Notes: generated from the sequence alone by a model not told the origin. A stretch of 37,471 bases of DNA from Lentimicrobiaceae bacterium (GCA_015061365.1 SUWS01000024.1:1-37471); one strand, 5' to 3'. Positions 1 through 6,171 are shown, counted from the first letter of the stretch. Translations and numbers: made by a program.

Positions 1-339
1 AATAATTTATATAGTTGGCACGACTTCTTGAAAAAAGTAAACGAAAAGATAAAGAAGACAACTTTGTCTGAAGATAAGCAGATGGGTAATTTCTTCATAA
101 CAAGTAGCATTGATGAGCGTCAGTTTATCGACAAAGTTATGTTCTACTTATGGAATGATATCTGCAAAGATGAATATGGTGCTAATAGTTTCTTCCGTAG
201 ATATATAGATGAAAATAATCCAGAATCGGAGTTCTCATTCAATGATTTATTTGAAGAAAATTATAAAGATATTCTAACAGGTTTTATGAAATATCTTTCT
301 GTTGAAATAATAAAAACAGAAAACAATAGTGAACAATGA
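1..339 (+). CDS. McrB-like AAA+ ATPase/GTPase, C-terminal fragment
   Basis: The reading frame is open from the first base, so this is the last ~112 codons of a gene that starts before the window; the TTG at 28 is internal. The sequence has the look of the end of an McrB-type AAA+ motor: a W-x-D-F-L helix, then DKQMGNFFI, which resembles the 'GRDxQIGHSYF' strand of McrB proteins, then an acidic helix ending in FYLWNDICKDEYG, where McrB has its 'iPLLqEYF' segment. The Walker motifs lie upstream and cannot be seen. Its stop overlaps the next start (ATGA at 336-339), so the two are almost certainly translationally coupled. In LlaJI-type systems an McrB-like subunit translocates DNA and activates a nuclease partner. 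The family call is by motif resemblance; a GTPase role is inferred. Confidence 0.65.
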   Translation, partial: NNLYSWHDFLKKVNEKIKKTTLSEDKQMGNFFITSSIDERQFIDKVMFYLWNDICKDEYGANSFFRRYIDENNPESEFSFNDLFEENYKDILTGFMKYLSVEIIKTENNSEQ

Positions 340-2582
340 AACTCTACTTTGAAGAATATCAGTATCCTTTAAACTTGTTGCAAGATAATATCGGCGATGA
401 GGTAAATCTGTCGCGTCAAAATGATAAGGCAAATATACCTTATGTCGGTTATTATTATAATGCCAAGATAAATGATACAGTCTTCATTCTGCCTAAAGTT
501 TTTATATCTGAAAAAGGAAAGGCTTTTGACAGGTATGATCCAGAAGATATTATTGATATTTCTTCAAATGATGAGAAGTTAAAAGAATTTAAGAAGAATT
601 CAGATGATGAAGTCGTGTTTGAATTGTCGGTTTGGCTTTATCAGGCGATACATCATTATTACGAAAGAAGACAAAACACTACCATAACATCTGATGTTCA
701 GTTGCAGAATGTCAGACCGATAGGAGAGAAGAACTCTAAGACCATAATTGAAATCATCCTCGAATTACGAGAGTTCAGCAAAAAACATCGTAATCTTTTC
801 ACTTATATTTCTCTCATCAAATCGAGTGGCAACAACAAAATCCATTGGACTAAAACTATCAGCAAGGTGCAACCCGTATTGCAGGATGGAAAGCCTTATT
901 ACATGGATTTCCGTAATAAGAATAAGGTGATAAACTTTGATGAGGAACTTATTTCTTTGTTTTATTCGGTACTTAACTATCTAAGCCAGACATATCATTT
1001 TAAATTCAATCAGGCGCAAGGTTATACTATCTTGAAGCCATCAAAAATACAATCTCTTATTGATACTCAAAAAGGAACCAGATTGTTGAAGAAGATTCGC
1101 CGCAACTATTTCACTGACGAACTTGTGGAACTTTGGAATCTACTTTATATATTTTTTGAAAGGGCTGAAATGGTCGCTTCCGGAAAATCATATCACGAGA
1201 AGTTGTTGGTAAGCAATTTCAATCTCGTTTTTGAAGATATGATAGACCAACTCATCAGCGATGACAGAAAAGATTTGCCTGAAGAATTATTCAAACAAGA
1301 TGACGGTAAATTGGTTGACCATATTTACAAAGACAAGTCTCTGATAGAGGAGGACAAGAATATTTATTTCATTGGCGACAGCAAATATTATAAGGATACA
1401 ACCAATATCGGAAAGAATTCTATTTACAAACAGTTTACTTACGCAAAGAATGTTGTTCAGTTCAATATAGATGTGTTCAATAAAAGGAGAGTAAGTGAAA
1501 ATGTGAAAGATTGCCGTTATCGTGACCCGTTGACAGAAGGATATAACATTACGCCTAATTTCTTTATTCGAGGTGCTATTGACTTTAAAAATCCTAAAAG
1601 TCAAGAGATGCAGTTGATTAAGAATGCTGAACGATTACGGCAGAATGAGCATTTCTTCAATCGCTTGTTCGATAGAGATACTCTATTCTTACAGACATAC
1701 AATATTAACTTTATGTATGTTGTTGCTTCGTATGTAAATAACTCATCAGATATTGGAGTGAAGAAGTCGTTGCAGACTTTGTTTAGAAATAACTTCATCA
1801 CTTTCGTAGAAACAAGATTTGATTTTTCTGTATTGGAACCAAAACGAGGAAGTTTAGAAGATGCTGTAGAAAAGAATTTTAAAAAACTGAACGGCAAAAT
1901 TTATAAGCCAAGCGATACAGACGAGTTGGTAATTTTAGCTCTCGATAAGGACAAGAAACATCAGTTTGAAAATCTCAAATTATTGTCCGAGATTGAAGAC
2001 GATTTCTATGTCTATGATTATAAATTAGGGACAGAACCGGTAAGTCAACATAAAACAGAGAGTGTTAAATCTCTTATTGAATATAAGTTTTTCGATGCAG
2101 AAGAGAATGTTTCGACAGCTGCGGAGCAAGAAGTTTTATATGAGAAAAAGACGGATAAATACAAGAGATATCAAGAATCTGATACCATTTTATTTGGTGT
2201 ATATAAAGACGAAAAACATTTGGAATGGATTCAGAAAAATGCTAAATATAATGTTCGTTTAGGCAAGCGTGCCGGAGCAGTTAAAAGAAACAAACAGGTC
2301 ATATCCGCCAAATATCTTGTGTTGTATGAATATAAGAATGAAGCGGAATATTATGTTTATAAATTAGATACCAAACACCATATTTACGATACCGATAAAA
2401 TGAGAGAATTGGAATACCCAACAACACATACGGATAATCACAAATATTACATCTATAATCTTATAGAGCAGACTGAAGAATTAGGTGAAATCAATGTTAA
2501 GGATATTCTTACCCGAACAGGAATATACGAGGCAGATGGAACTCCGATTTATGTTTATAAAGGAGATTTAAAAACATATTAA
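336..2582 (+). CDS. LlaJI-family restriction endonuclease subunit
   Basis: A 748-residue protein that resembles the LlaJI restriction endonuclease family, the nuclease partner of McrB-like motors. A PD-(D/E)XK-type core is visible: D328 in LVDHIY, then a hydrophobic strand ending in F-I-G-D348-S-K350-YYK. The N-terminal ~300 residues probably form the assembly and DNA-recognition part, including the alternating hydrophobic/aromatic segment near residues 200-270. The C-terminal ~190 residues, from about residue 560, form an extra alpha/beta module (ILFGVY, YLVLYEY, YYVYKL) longer than a minimal LlaJI protein; its role is unknown. The start is fixed by the ATGA overlap with the McrB-like gene. 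No DNA methyltransferase is visible downstream, so either one lies upstream of the window or the system cuts modified DNA. The gene is followed by short tandem repeats, not by another system component. Confidence 0.7.
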   Translation: MKLYFEEYQYPLNLLQDNIGDEVNLSRQNDKANIPYVGYYYNAKINDTVFILPKVFISEKGKAFDRYDPEDIIDISSNDEKLKEFKKNSDDEVVFELSVWLYQAIHHYYERRQNTTITSDVQLQNVRPIGEKNSKTIIEIILELREFSKKHRNLFTYISLIKSSGNNKIHWTKTISKVQPVLQDGKPYYMDFRNKNKVINFDEELISLFYSVLNYLSQTYHFKFNQAQGYTILKPSKIQSLIDTQKGTRLLKKIRRNYFTDELVELWNLLYIFFERAEMVASGKSYHEKLLVSNFNLVFEDMIDQLISDDRKDLPEELFKQDDGKLVDHIYKDKSLIEEDKNIYFIGDSKYYKDTTNIGKNSIYKQFTYAKNVVQFNIDVFNKRRVSENVKDCRYRDPLTEGYNITPNFFIRGAIDFKNPKSQEMQLIKNAERLRQNEHFFNRLFDRDTLFLQTYNINFMYVVASYVNNSSDIGVKKSLQTLFRNNFITFVETRFDFSVLEPKRGSLEDAVEKNFKKLNGKIYKPSDTDELVILALDKDKKHQFENLKLLSEIEDDFYVYDYKLGTEPVSQHKTESVKSLIEYKFFDAEENVSTAAEQEVLYEKKTDKYKRYQESDTILFGVYKDEKHLEWIQKNAKYNVRLGKRAGAVKRNKQVISAKYLVLYEYKNEAEYYVYKLDTKHHIYDTDKMRELEYPTTHTDNHKYYIYNLIEQTEELGEINVKDILTRTGIYEADGTPIYVYKGDLKTY

Positions 2583-2607
2583 TACTTATACATCTCCTTC
2601 CTACCAA

Positions 2608-2667
2608 CTTCCTGTTAAGTTCCTGTCAGGTTCCTGTCAAGTTCTTGTCAAGTTCTTGTCAAGTTCT
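2608..2667. repeat. 11-bp tandem repeat, 5.4 copies
   Basis: Five consecutive 11-bp units begin at 2608, 2619, 2630, 2641 and 2652, followed by a 5-base partial copy. The common form is GTTCYTGTCAA; the first units have drifted (GTTAA and GTCAG endings) and the last two are identical. The array lies just after the restriction gene stop and has no coding potential of interest. The rest of 2583-2732 contains only this array and the terminator hairpin below. Confidence 0.9.
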
Positions 2668-2672
2668 AACCT

Positions 2673-2713
2673 CAAAAAAAATCAGTCGGCGGAGAAGACA
2701 TCCACCGACTGAT
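2673..2713 (-). terminator. Intrinsic terminator for the decayed DUF6266 gene
   Basis: ATCAGTCGG (2681-2689) pairs with CCGACTGAT (2705-2713), with a further GGA/TCC pairing inside a one-base interior mismatch. Read on the minus strand, the hairpin is followed by a run of T (A-run at 2674-2681 on the plus strand). It lies 20 bases beyond the stop of the minus-strand pseudogene, so it is probably that gene's original terminator. Confidence 0.8.
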
Positions 2714-2732
2714 AAAGGAAGGTTTCTCGGTA

Positions 2733-3100
2733 TCAGGCAATAGAAGGATGAGAAAGACTCACGCCCTCATCACCTCTGCACGACGAAACCATGTCGTAGA
2801 TAGCAACACGCTTGTTGGCATTGTAAACCAACGGCATCGCGAAGTCAGTATCCGAAGCGTTGCCAACTCCGCTGTTATCGCCCCACGACAATGCGACCTC
2901 ACCCTCGTTATTCAGCAGCTGAATGTTCAGAGGCAGCTCGAGACTACCCTTCGACACCATCACCTTCGAGTAATCAACGCCAAAATCAGGCGAAACTTCA
3001 TCGGCTTCAGAAACGCAATAGCCAAAGCGAATTTTCCGCGCTGCGCCAACTGCTTCGGGCTACGAGCGTCCTTCACATTAGGAGCAATACCCCTCTTTTT
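2733..3100 (-). pseudogene. DUF6266 family protein, truncated and internally deleted
   Basis: Read on the minus strand, the first part gives RGIAPNVKDARSPKQLAQRG followed by KFALAIAFLKPMKF, the typical N-terminal half of the Bacteroidota DUF6266 family. The frame then runs on nonsensically to a stop. A different frame resumes at about 2990 with PDFGVDYSKVMVSKGSLELP and continues through ALSWGDNSGVGNASDTDFAM to the natural end HPSIA at 2733. The part that normally joins these halves (roughly 60-80 residues) is missing and the frame is shifted, so this is a broken gene. The start is also lost: the homology stops where the ~81-bp repeat array begins. DUF6266 proteins have no established function. 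Identification is by remembered family sequence, not by a search. Confidence 0.75.
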
Positions 3101-4003
3101 GGCTACATGTTATCCGTGCCCATTTGTGACATCAGTGGGAATATTTTTTCTCCCAAGGATTTCACAGATTTCCACAGATTTGGTTACATGTTATCCGTGT
3201 TCATTTGTGACATCAGTGGGAAATGTTCTTTTCTCCCACGGATTTCACAGATTTTCACAGATTTGGTTACATGTTATCCGTGCCCATTTGTGACATCAGT
3301 GGGAATATTTTTTCTCCCACGGATTTCACAGATTTTCACGGATTTGGCTACATGTTATCCGTGTTCATTTGTGTTATCAGTGGGAATATTCTTTTCTCCC
3401 ACGGATTTCACAGATTTTCACGGATTTGGTTACATGTTATCTGTGCCCATTTGTGTCATCAGTGGGAAATGTTCTTTTCTCCCACGGATTTCACAGATTT
3501 TCACAGATTTGGTTACATGTTATCCGTGCCCATTTGTGTCATCAGTGGGGAATGTTCTTTTTTCCCACGGATTTCACAGATTTTCACGGATTTGGTTACA
3601 TGTTATCCGTGCCCATTTGTGTCATCAGTGGGAAATATTTTTCTCCCACGGATTTCACTGATTTGCACGGATTTGGTTACATGTTATCCGTATTCATTTG
3701 ACATCAGTGGGAATATTTTTTCTCCCACGGATTTCACGGATTTTCACAGATTTGGTTACATGTTATCCGTGCCCATTTGTGGTATCAGTGGGAATATTTT
3801 TTCTCCCACGGATTTCACAGATTTTCACAGATTTGGTTACATGTTATCCGTGTTCATTTGTGGTATCAGTGGGAATATTTTTTCTCCCACGGATTTTCAC
3901 AGATTTGCACGGATTTGGTTACATGTTATCCGTGTTCATTTGTGTTATCAGTGGGGAATGTTCTTTTCTCCCACGGATTTCACAGATTTGCACGGATTTG
4001 TTT
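3101..4003. repeat. Array of eleven ~81-bp direct repeats with internal hairpins
   Basis: The anchor ACATGTTATCC (ACATGTTATCT in the fifth unit) starts at 3105, 3186, 3269, 3350, 3432, 3515, 3598, 3679, 3758, 3839 and 3921, a spacing of 79-83 bp. Each unit runs anchor, GTGCCCATTTGTG or GTGTTCATTTGTG, CATCAGTGGGAA, a T-rich stretch, CTCCCACGGATTTCACAG, TTTTCACRGATTTGG. Within a unit GTGGGA pairs with TCCCAC, and ATCCGTG can pair with CACGGAT; the two pairings share bases, so each unit can fold in alternative ways. Units differ mainly at CCC/TTC after the anchor, at GACATC/GTCATC/GTTATC/GGTATC, and in the loop. Because 81 is a multiple of three, long meaningless reading frames cross the array on the plus strand. 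I regard it as non-coding. A twelfth copy lies at 5602. Confidence 0.92.
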
Positions 4004-4017
4004 TCTTGGTAGCCGCC

Positions 4018-4101
4018 AATGCGTTAGGGATTGGAGCGGCATCCTTTTGGAGCGTCAGCGGAAAAAGATATAGCGGAAAGCCCGACGGCGATAGCCGGAA
4101 C
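4018..4101 (+). repeat. Compact structured intergenic element (Bacteroidota-type repeat)
   Basis: The stretch GCGTTAGGGATTGGAGCGGC, then ATCCTTTT, a short variable arm, AAAAAGATATAGCGGAAAG, CCCGACGGCGATAGCCGGAA and CGCCC matches a sequence I recall recurring between genes in many Bacteroidota genomes. TCCTTTT pairs with AAAAAGA around the variable arm, CGGC-GATA-GCCG forms a tight hairpin, and GCGTT (4021-4025) can pair with AACGC (4099-4103) to close the whole element, so an RNA or DNA structure is likely. The function is unknown to me. Strand is assigned by the orientation in which I recognise it. Confidence 0.55.
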
Positions 4102-4157
4102 GCCCTCCTTTTTAAAGTTTAGAGTTTAAAGTTAATAGTTTAGAGTAGTTTAAAAGT

Positions 4158-4243
4158 TGAAAGTAATTAAGTTTTAAAGTTTATTTGCTCTGTGCTCAAT
4201 GCTCGAAGCTCAAAGCATAACCCTAAACCAAAATAAGTCAGTC
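4158..4243. repeat. Cassette-boundary intergenic repeat, copy 1
   Basis: About 85 bp shared nearly exactly with 4508-4593 and in part with 7001-7045 and 8162-8280. Recognisable blocks are AAGTAATTAAGTTTTAAAG, TTTGCTCTGTGCTCAATGCT, CGAAGCTCAAAGCA, CCCTAAACCAAAA and AAGTCAGTC-GTTTATC. It is preceded from 4110 by TTTAAAGTTTAGAG-type low-complexity sequence common between genes here. No gene is visible in 4104-4330. Confidence 0.8.
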
Positions 4244-4330
4244 AGTTTATCCACGAAAACATATATTATCCGAGAAAATATTTTTTTGCAAAAAACAGAT
4301 AAAAATACGTCTGTATATAAAAAATGTTTG

Positions 4331-4338
4331 TATCTTTG
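4331..4338 (+). promoter_or_regulatory. Promoter -7 element of the deleted AbiF locus
   Basis: TATCTTTG fits the Bacteroidota -7 consensus TAnnTTTG. The surrounding ~109 bases (about 4235-4343) are identical, apart from one T in a homopolymer, to the region upstream of the intact AbiF gene at 7127, so this is a duplicated, apparently intact promoter. Transcription would begin a few bases before the RNA hairpin at 4350. Confidence 0.75.
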
Positions 4339-4343
4339 CACCA

Positions 4344-4396
4344 TTAGAATCCGCCACGTTTCCCAACGAACAGCGTACCAGGGCGGAACTTTTTTT
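4344..4396 (+). ncRNA. AbiF-type RNA, copy 1 (toxin gene deleted)
   Basis: Outer stem TCCGCC (4350-4355) with GGCGGA (4382-4387), followed by AAC and a run of seven T. Inside it, a small hairpin CG-T-TTCCC-A-A-CG can form. The second copy (7140-7190) has the same outer stem and compensating changes in the inner hairpin. A conserved RNA motif upstream of AbiF (Abi_2) genes is known, and AbiF-RNA pairs have been described as toxin-antitoxin-like defence units; I assign this element on position and structure, not by a covariance-model search. The toxin that should follow is reduced to a 21-codon remnant, so this is an orphan RNA with its own promoter. Confidence 0.7.
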
Positions 4397-4398
4397 AT

Positions 4399-4464
4399 AT
4401 GCCCAATGCAATGGGATTTACCAAGAATTGGGAACAGGAACCCCTATGGAATACAAGTTTATAG
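4399..4464 (+). pseudogene. AbiF (Abi_2) remnant: start fused in frame to the last codons
   Basis: A 21-codon frame reads MP, then NAMGFTKNWEQEPLWNTSL and stop. The first two residues match the start of the intact AbiF protein (MPKNY) and the rest match its C-terminal region (NAMGFTKNWEQEPLWNTSL, continuing EFIVNSL). All the HEPN part is gone. Over the shared 3' stretch the three base differences are synonymous (AAT/AAC, CAG/CAA, CTA/TTA), which suggests the gene was under protein-level selection until an in-frame deletion removed about 290 codons. The microgene retains the AbiF promoter and RNA upstream. Confidence 0.85.
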
Positions 4465-4507
4465 TTTATAGTTTAGAGTTAATAGTTTATAGTAGTTTTT
4501 AAGTTGA

Positions 4508-4593
4508 GAGTAATTAAGTTTTAAAGTTTATTTGCTCTGTGCTCAATGCTCGAAGCTCAAAGCAAAACCCTAAACCAAAACAAGTCAGTCGGT
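4508..4593. repeat. Cassette-boundary intergenic repeat, copy 2
   Basis: Nearly identical to copy 1 at 4158-4243: the same AAGTTTTAAAGTTTATTTGC, CTCAATGCTCGAAGCTCAAA, and AAGTCAGTCGGTTTATC blocks. It separates the deleted AbiF locus from the BRO-N gene and is preceded by the same TTTATAGTTTAGAG low-complexity run (4455-4500). Confidence 0.8.
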
Positions 4594-4661
4594 TTATCAC
4601 TGAAAAATCATGTTGTCCAAGAAAATAATTTTTTTGTTAAAAAAGATTAACTTTATTTTTC

Positions 4662-4692
4662 TTGACAGAGAGGAGGAAAGACTGTATCTTTG
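4662..4692 (+). promoter_or_regulatory. Promoter of the BRO-N gene
   Basis: TTG at 4662 (in CTTGACAG), a 20-base spacer, then TATCTTTG at 4685-4692, close to the Bacteroidota consensus. The block from 4637 to about 4694 is almost the same as the KilA-N promoter block at 6091-6148. Because the promoter falls inside the upstream extension of the open frame, it supports the start at 4718. Confidence 0.8.
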
Positions 4693-4717
4693 CAAGGTAA
4701 CTTTAAATACAAAATTT

Positions 4718-5554
4718 ATGACAAAGAAACAAGCATTACAATTATTTGAGCAGAAGAAAGTCCGCACAATCTGGGACGAGGAACAAGAAAAATGGTATTT
4801 CGCAATCGTTGATGTCGTCGCTGTCTTGACGGAACAAGATGATTATCAGCTATCAAGAAACTATTGGAAAGTATTGAAAAATCGTCTAAAGAATGAAGGA
4901 AACGAAACGGTTACAAATTGTAACCAGTTCAAATTTCAAGCAGCTGACGGCAAGATGCGACTTACGGATGTGGCTGATACAGAACAACTGTTTCGTCTTA
5001 TTCAGTCGATACCGTCACCAAAAGCAGAGCCTTTCAAGATATGGATGTCGCAGGTGGCAAGCACACGCCTCGAGCAGATGCAAGACCCAGAACTCTCCAT
5101 CGAACAAGCCATGCTCGACTATAAACGTCTCGGCTATTCCGATTCATGGATCAACCAACGACTGAAAAGCATCGAGATACGCAAAGAACTGACCGACGAA
5201 TGGAACCGCACCGGAGTAACGGAGAACTATCAGTATGCCACACTTACAGATATTATCACAAAAGAATGGAGCGGATTCAAGACTAAGGAATACAAGCAGT
5301 TCAAAGGATTGAAGAAAGAAAGTCTTCGTGATAATATGACAAATGTAGAATTGGCTTTGAACATTTTAGCAGAGGCGTCAACGACGGAAATATCCAAGGA
5401 GAAAGACCCTTCAGGATTTGAAGAAAATAAGGTCGTGGCAAAAGAAGGAGGAGAAGTCGCAAAGATAGCGCGTGAACAGTTAGAGGCTAAGATAGGGAAA
5501 AGCGTCATCTCACATAGAAACGCCAAAGACTTTCTTCAGCTGCCAGAAGAATGA
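4718..5554 (+). CDS. BRO-N domain (phage antirepressor-like) protein
   Basis: 278 residues. The N-terminal ~100 residues have the Bro-N look: F-E-Q-K-K-V-R-T-I-W-D-E, then EKWYFAIVDVVAVL, DYQLSRNYWKVLKNRL and DVADTEQLFRLIQSIPSP. BRO-N proteins are DNA-binding regulators found in phages and viruses and as stand-alone genes in Bacteroidota chromosomes. The rest is charged and mostly helical (KRLGYSDSWINQRLKSIEIR) and includes a REQLEAKIGKSVISHRNAKD tail as in other chromosomal Bro-N proteins. The frame is open further upstream (to 4610), but the promoter lies there, so ATG 4718 (26 bases after the -7 element) is chosen. It has no operon partner; the nearest relative in arrangement is the KilA-N gene at 6172, which has the same promoter block. 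Confidence 0.85.
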   Translation: MTKKQALQLFEQKKVRTIWDEEQEKWYFAIVDVVAVLTEQDDYQLSRNYWKVLKNRLKNEGNETVTNCNQFKFQAADGKMRLTDVADTEQLFRLIQSIPSPKAEPFKIWMSQVASTRLEQMQDPELSIEQAMLDYKRLGYSDSWINQRLKSIEIRKELTDEWNRTGVTENYQYATLTDIITKEWSGFKTKEYKQFKGLKKESLRDNMTNVELALNILAEASTTEISKEKDPSGFEENKVVAKEGGEVAKIAREQLEAKIGKSVISHRNAKDFLQLPEE

Positions 5555-5601
5555 AGAATTAATAATTTTCAGTTCGCGACACTCAACTTTCAACTACAGA
5601 C

Positions 5602-5683
5602 ATCCGTGCCCATTTGTGTTATCAGTGGGGAATGTTCTTTTCTCCCACGGATTTCACAGATTTGCACGGATTTAGCAGAAATT
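5602..5683. repeat. Solitary copy of the ~81-bp repeat
   Basis: From ATCCGTGCCCATTTGTG through CAGTGGGGAATGTTC to TTTGCACGGATTT this matches the last unit of the array at 3921-4003 closely, including the GTGGGG variant and the shortened TTTGCACGG end. It lacks the leading ACATGTT anchor. It lies 1.6 kb from the array, on the other side of the AbiF remnant and BRO-N gene. Confidence 0.88.
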
Positions 5684-5704
5684 TTACTCATTGGATTATT
5701 TTCT

Positions 5705-5835
5705 GCCGCCTTGGAGAAATCGCGTTAAGAAATTTTATTGACGGAGCGATTAAAACAAAAATACTGTCTGAGCGCAGCGAGTTTATTTTTGTTCAGCGGA
5801 GACGATAAAATTTTAGCAGATTTATCCGCAGCGGC
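5705..5835. repeat. Large imperfect inverted repeat
   Basis: Nested arms are GCCGC (5705-5709) with GCGGC (5831-5835), AAATTTTAT (5730-5738) with ATAAAATTT (5805-5813), and AACAAAAATA (5754-5763) with TATTTTTGTT (5784-5793), around a loop containing TGAGCGCAGCGAG. I recall similar hairpins from other Bacteroidota intergenic regions. No gene is visible; the region 5555-6115 consists of this, the solitary repeat, a short hairpin and the MITE. Confidence 0.65.
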
Positions 5836-5847
5836 GAACTTTTTCTG

Positions 5848-5876
5848 TTTCTCTTTTTTGCGGGAAAAAAGAGAAA
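5848..5876. terminator. 12-bp perfect hairpin, possible bidirectional terminator
   Basis: TTTCTCTTTTTT (5848-5859) pairs perfectly with AAAAAAGAGAAA (5865-5876) around GCGGG. It is T-rich on one arm and A-rich on the other but has no G/C-rich base, so termination is possible rather than clear. It lies between the large inverted repeat and the MITE. Confidence 0.45.
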
Positions 5877-5892
5877 GAAAATAATCAAGATG

Positions 5893-6094
5893 TTAAGGGA
5901 ACTTCTATAAATTCCACGTTTAAATAATTTTTGACAATTGCAATAAAAACTTTTGCATGCTTTATGTTTTTTATCGGAATCTTTTCGTCTTTCTTTCAAT
6001 TACATAGCTCGCTATGCTCTTTCGAGAAATACAAAAATCTTCTCAATAAAAATTCATAAATCATTTGCAAAGCAATTTATAGAAATTCCCTTAA
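5893..6094. mobile_element. MITE-like element with 17-bp inverted ends and TTAA duplication
   Basis: The ends are GGGAACTTCTATAAATT (5897-5913) and AATTTATAGAAATTCCC (6074-6090), inverted copies matching at 16 of 17 positions, each flanked outside by TTAA (5893-5896 and 6091-6094). The ~194-bp interior encodes nothing convincing. The BRO-N upstream region has a single TTAA (4637-4640) followed by the same AAAAGATTAACTTTATTT sequence found right of this element, and preceded by a similar AAGAAAATAAT...TGTTAA, which makes it look like the uninserted site. TTAA target duplication is typical of piggyBac/IS1380-type transposition; which transposase moved this is unknown. Confidence 0.7.
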
Positions 6095-6115
6095 AAAAGA
6101 TTAACTTTATTTCTC

Positions 6116-6146
6116 TTGACAGAGAGGAGGAAAGATTGTATATTTG
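6116..6146 (+). promoter_or_regulatory. Promoter of the KilA-N gene
   Basis: TTG at 6116 (CTTGACAG), a 20-base spacer and TATATTTG at 6139-6146. The block from TTAAAAAAGATTAACTTTA to the -7 element matches the BRO-N promoter at 4662-4692 with only a few substitutions, one of which changes TATCTTTG to TATATTTG. It lies immediately right of the MITE-like element. Confidence 0.8.
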
Positions 6147-6171
6147 CAAGAAATATTTAAATCCAAAACTT

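Noticed and set aside
28..339. Short complete gene starting at TTG 28
   Set aside because: The frame is open to base 1 and the sequence upstream continues the AAA+ C-terminal region, so the gene is a fragment cut by the window edge.
3101..4003. CRISPR-like array
   Set aside because: The repeat unit fills the whole period; there are no unique spacers of constant size and no cas genes.
2748..4122. Several plus-strand open frames of 100-300 codons across the repeat array
   Set aside because: They arise because the repeat period is about 81 (divisible by three) and lacks stops in several frames; the peptides are the same unit read in different frames with no start signals or promoter.
4199..4471. 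90-codon frame overlapping the deleted AbiF locus
   Set aside because: It covers intergenic repeat, promoter and RNA in another frame from the AbiF remnant.
5953..6171. N-terminal extension of the KilA-N protein
   Set aside because: It runs through the MITE-like insertion and the promoter; the homologous BRO-N arrangement supports the start after the -7 element.
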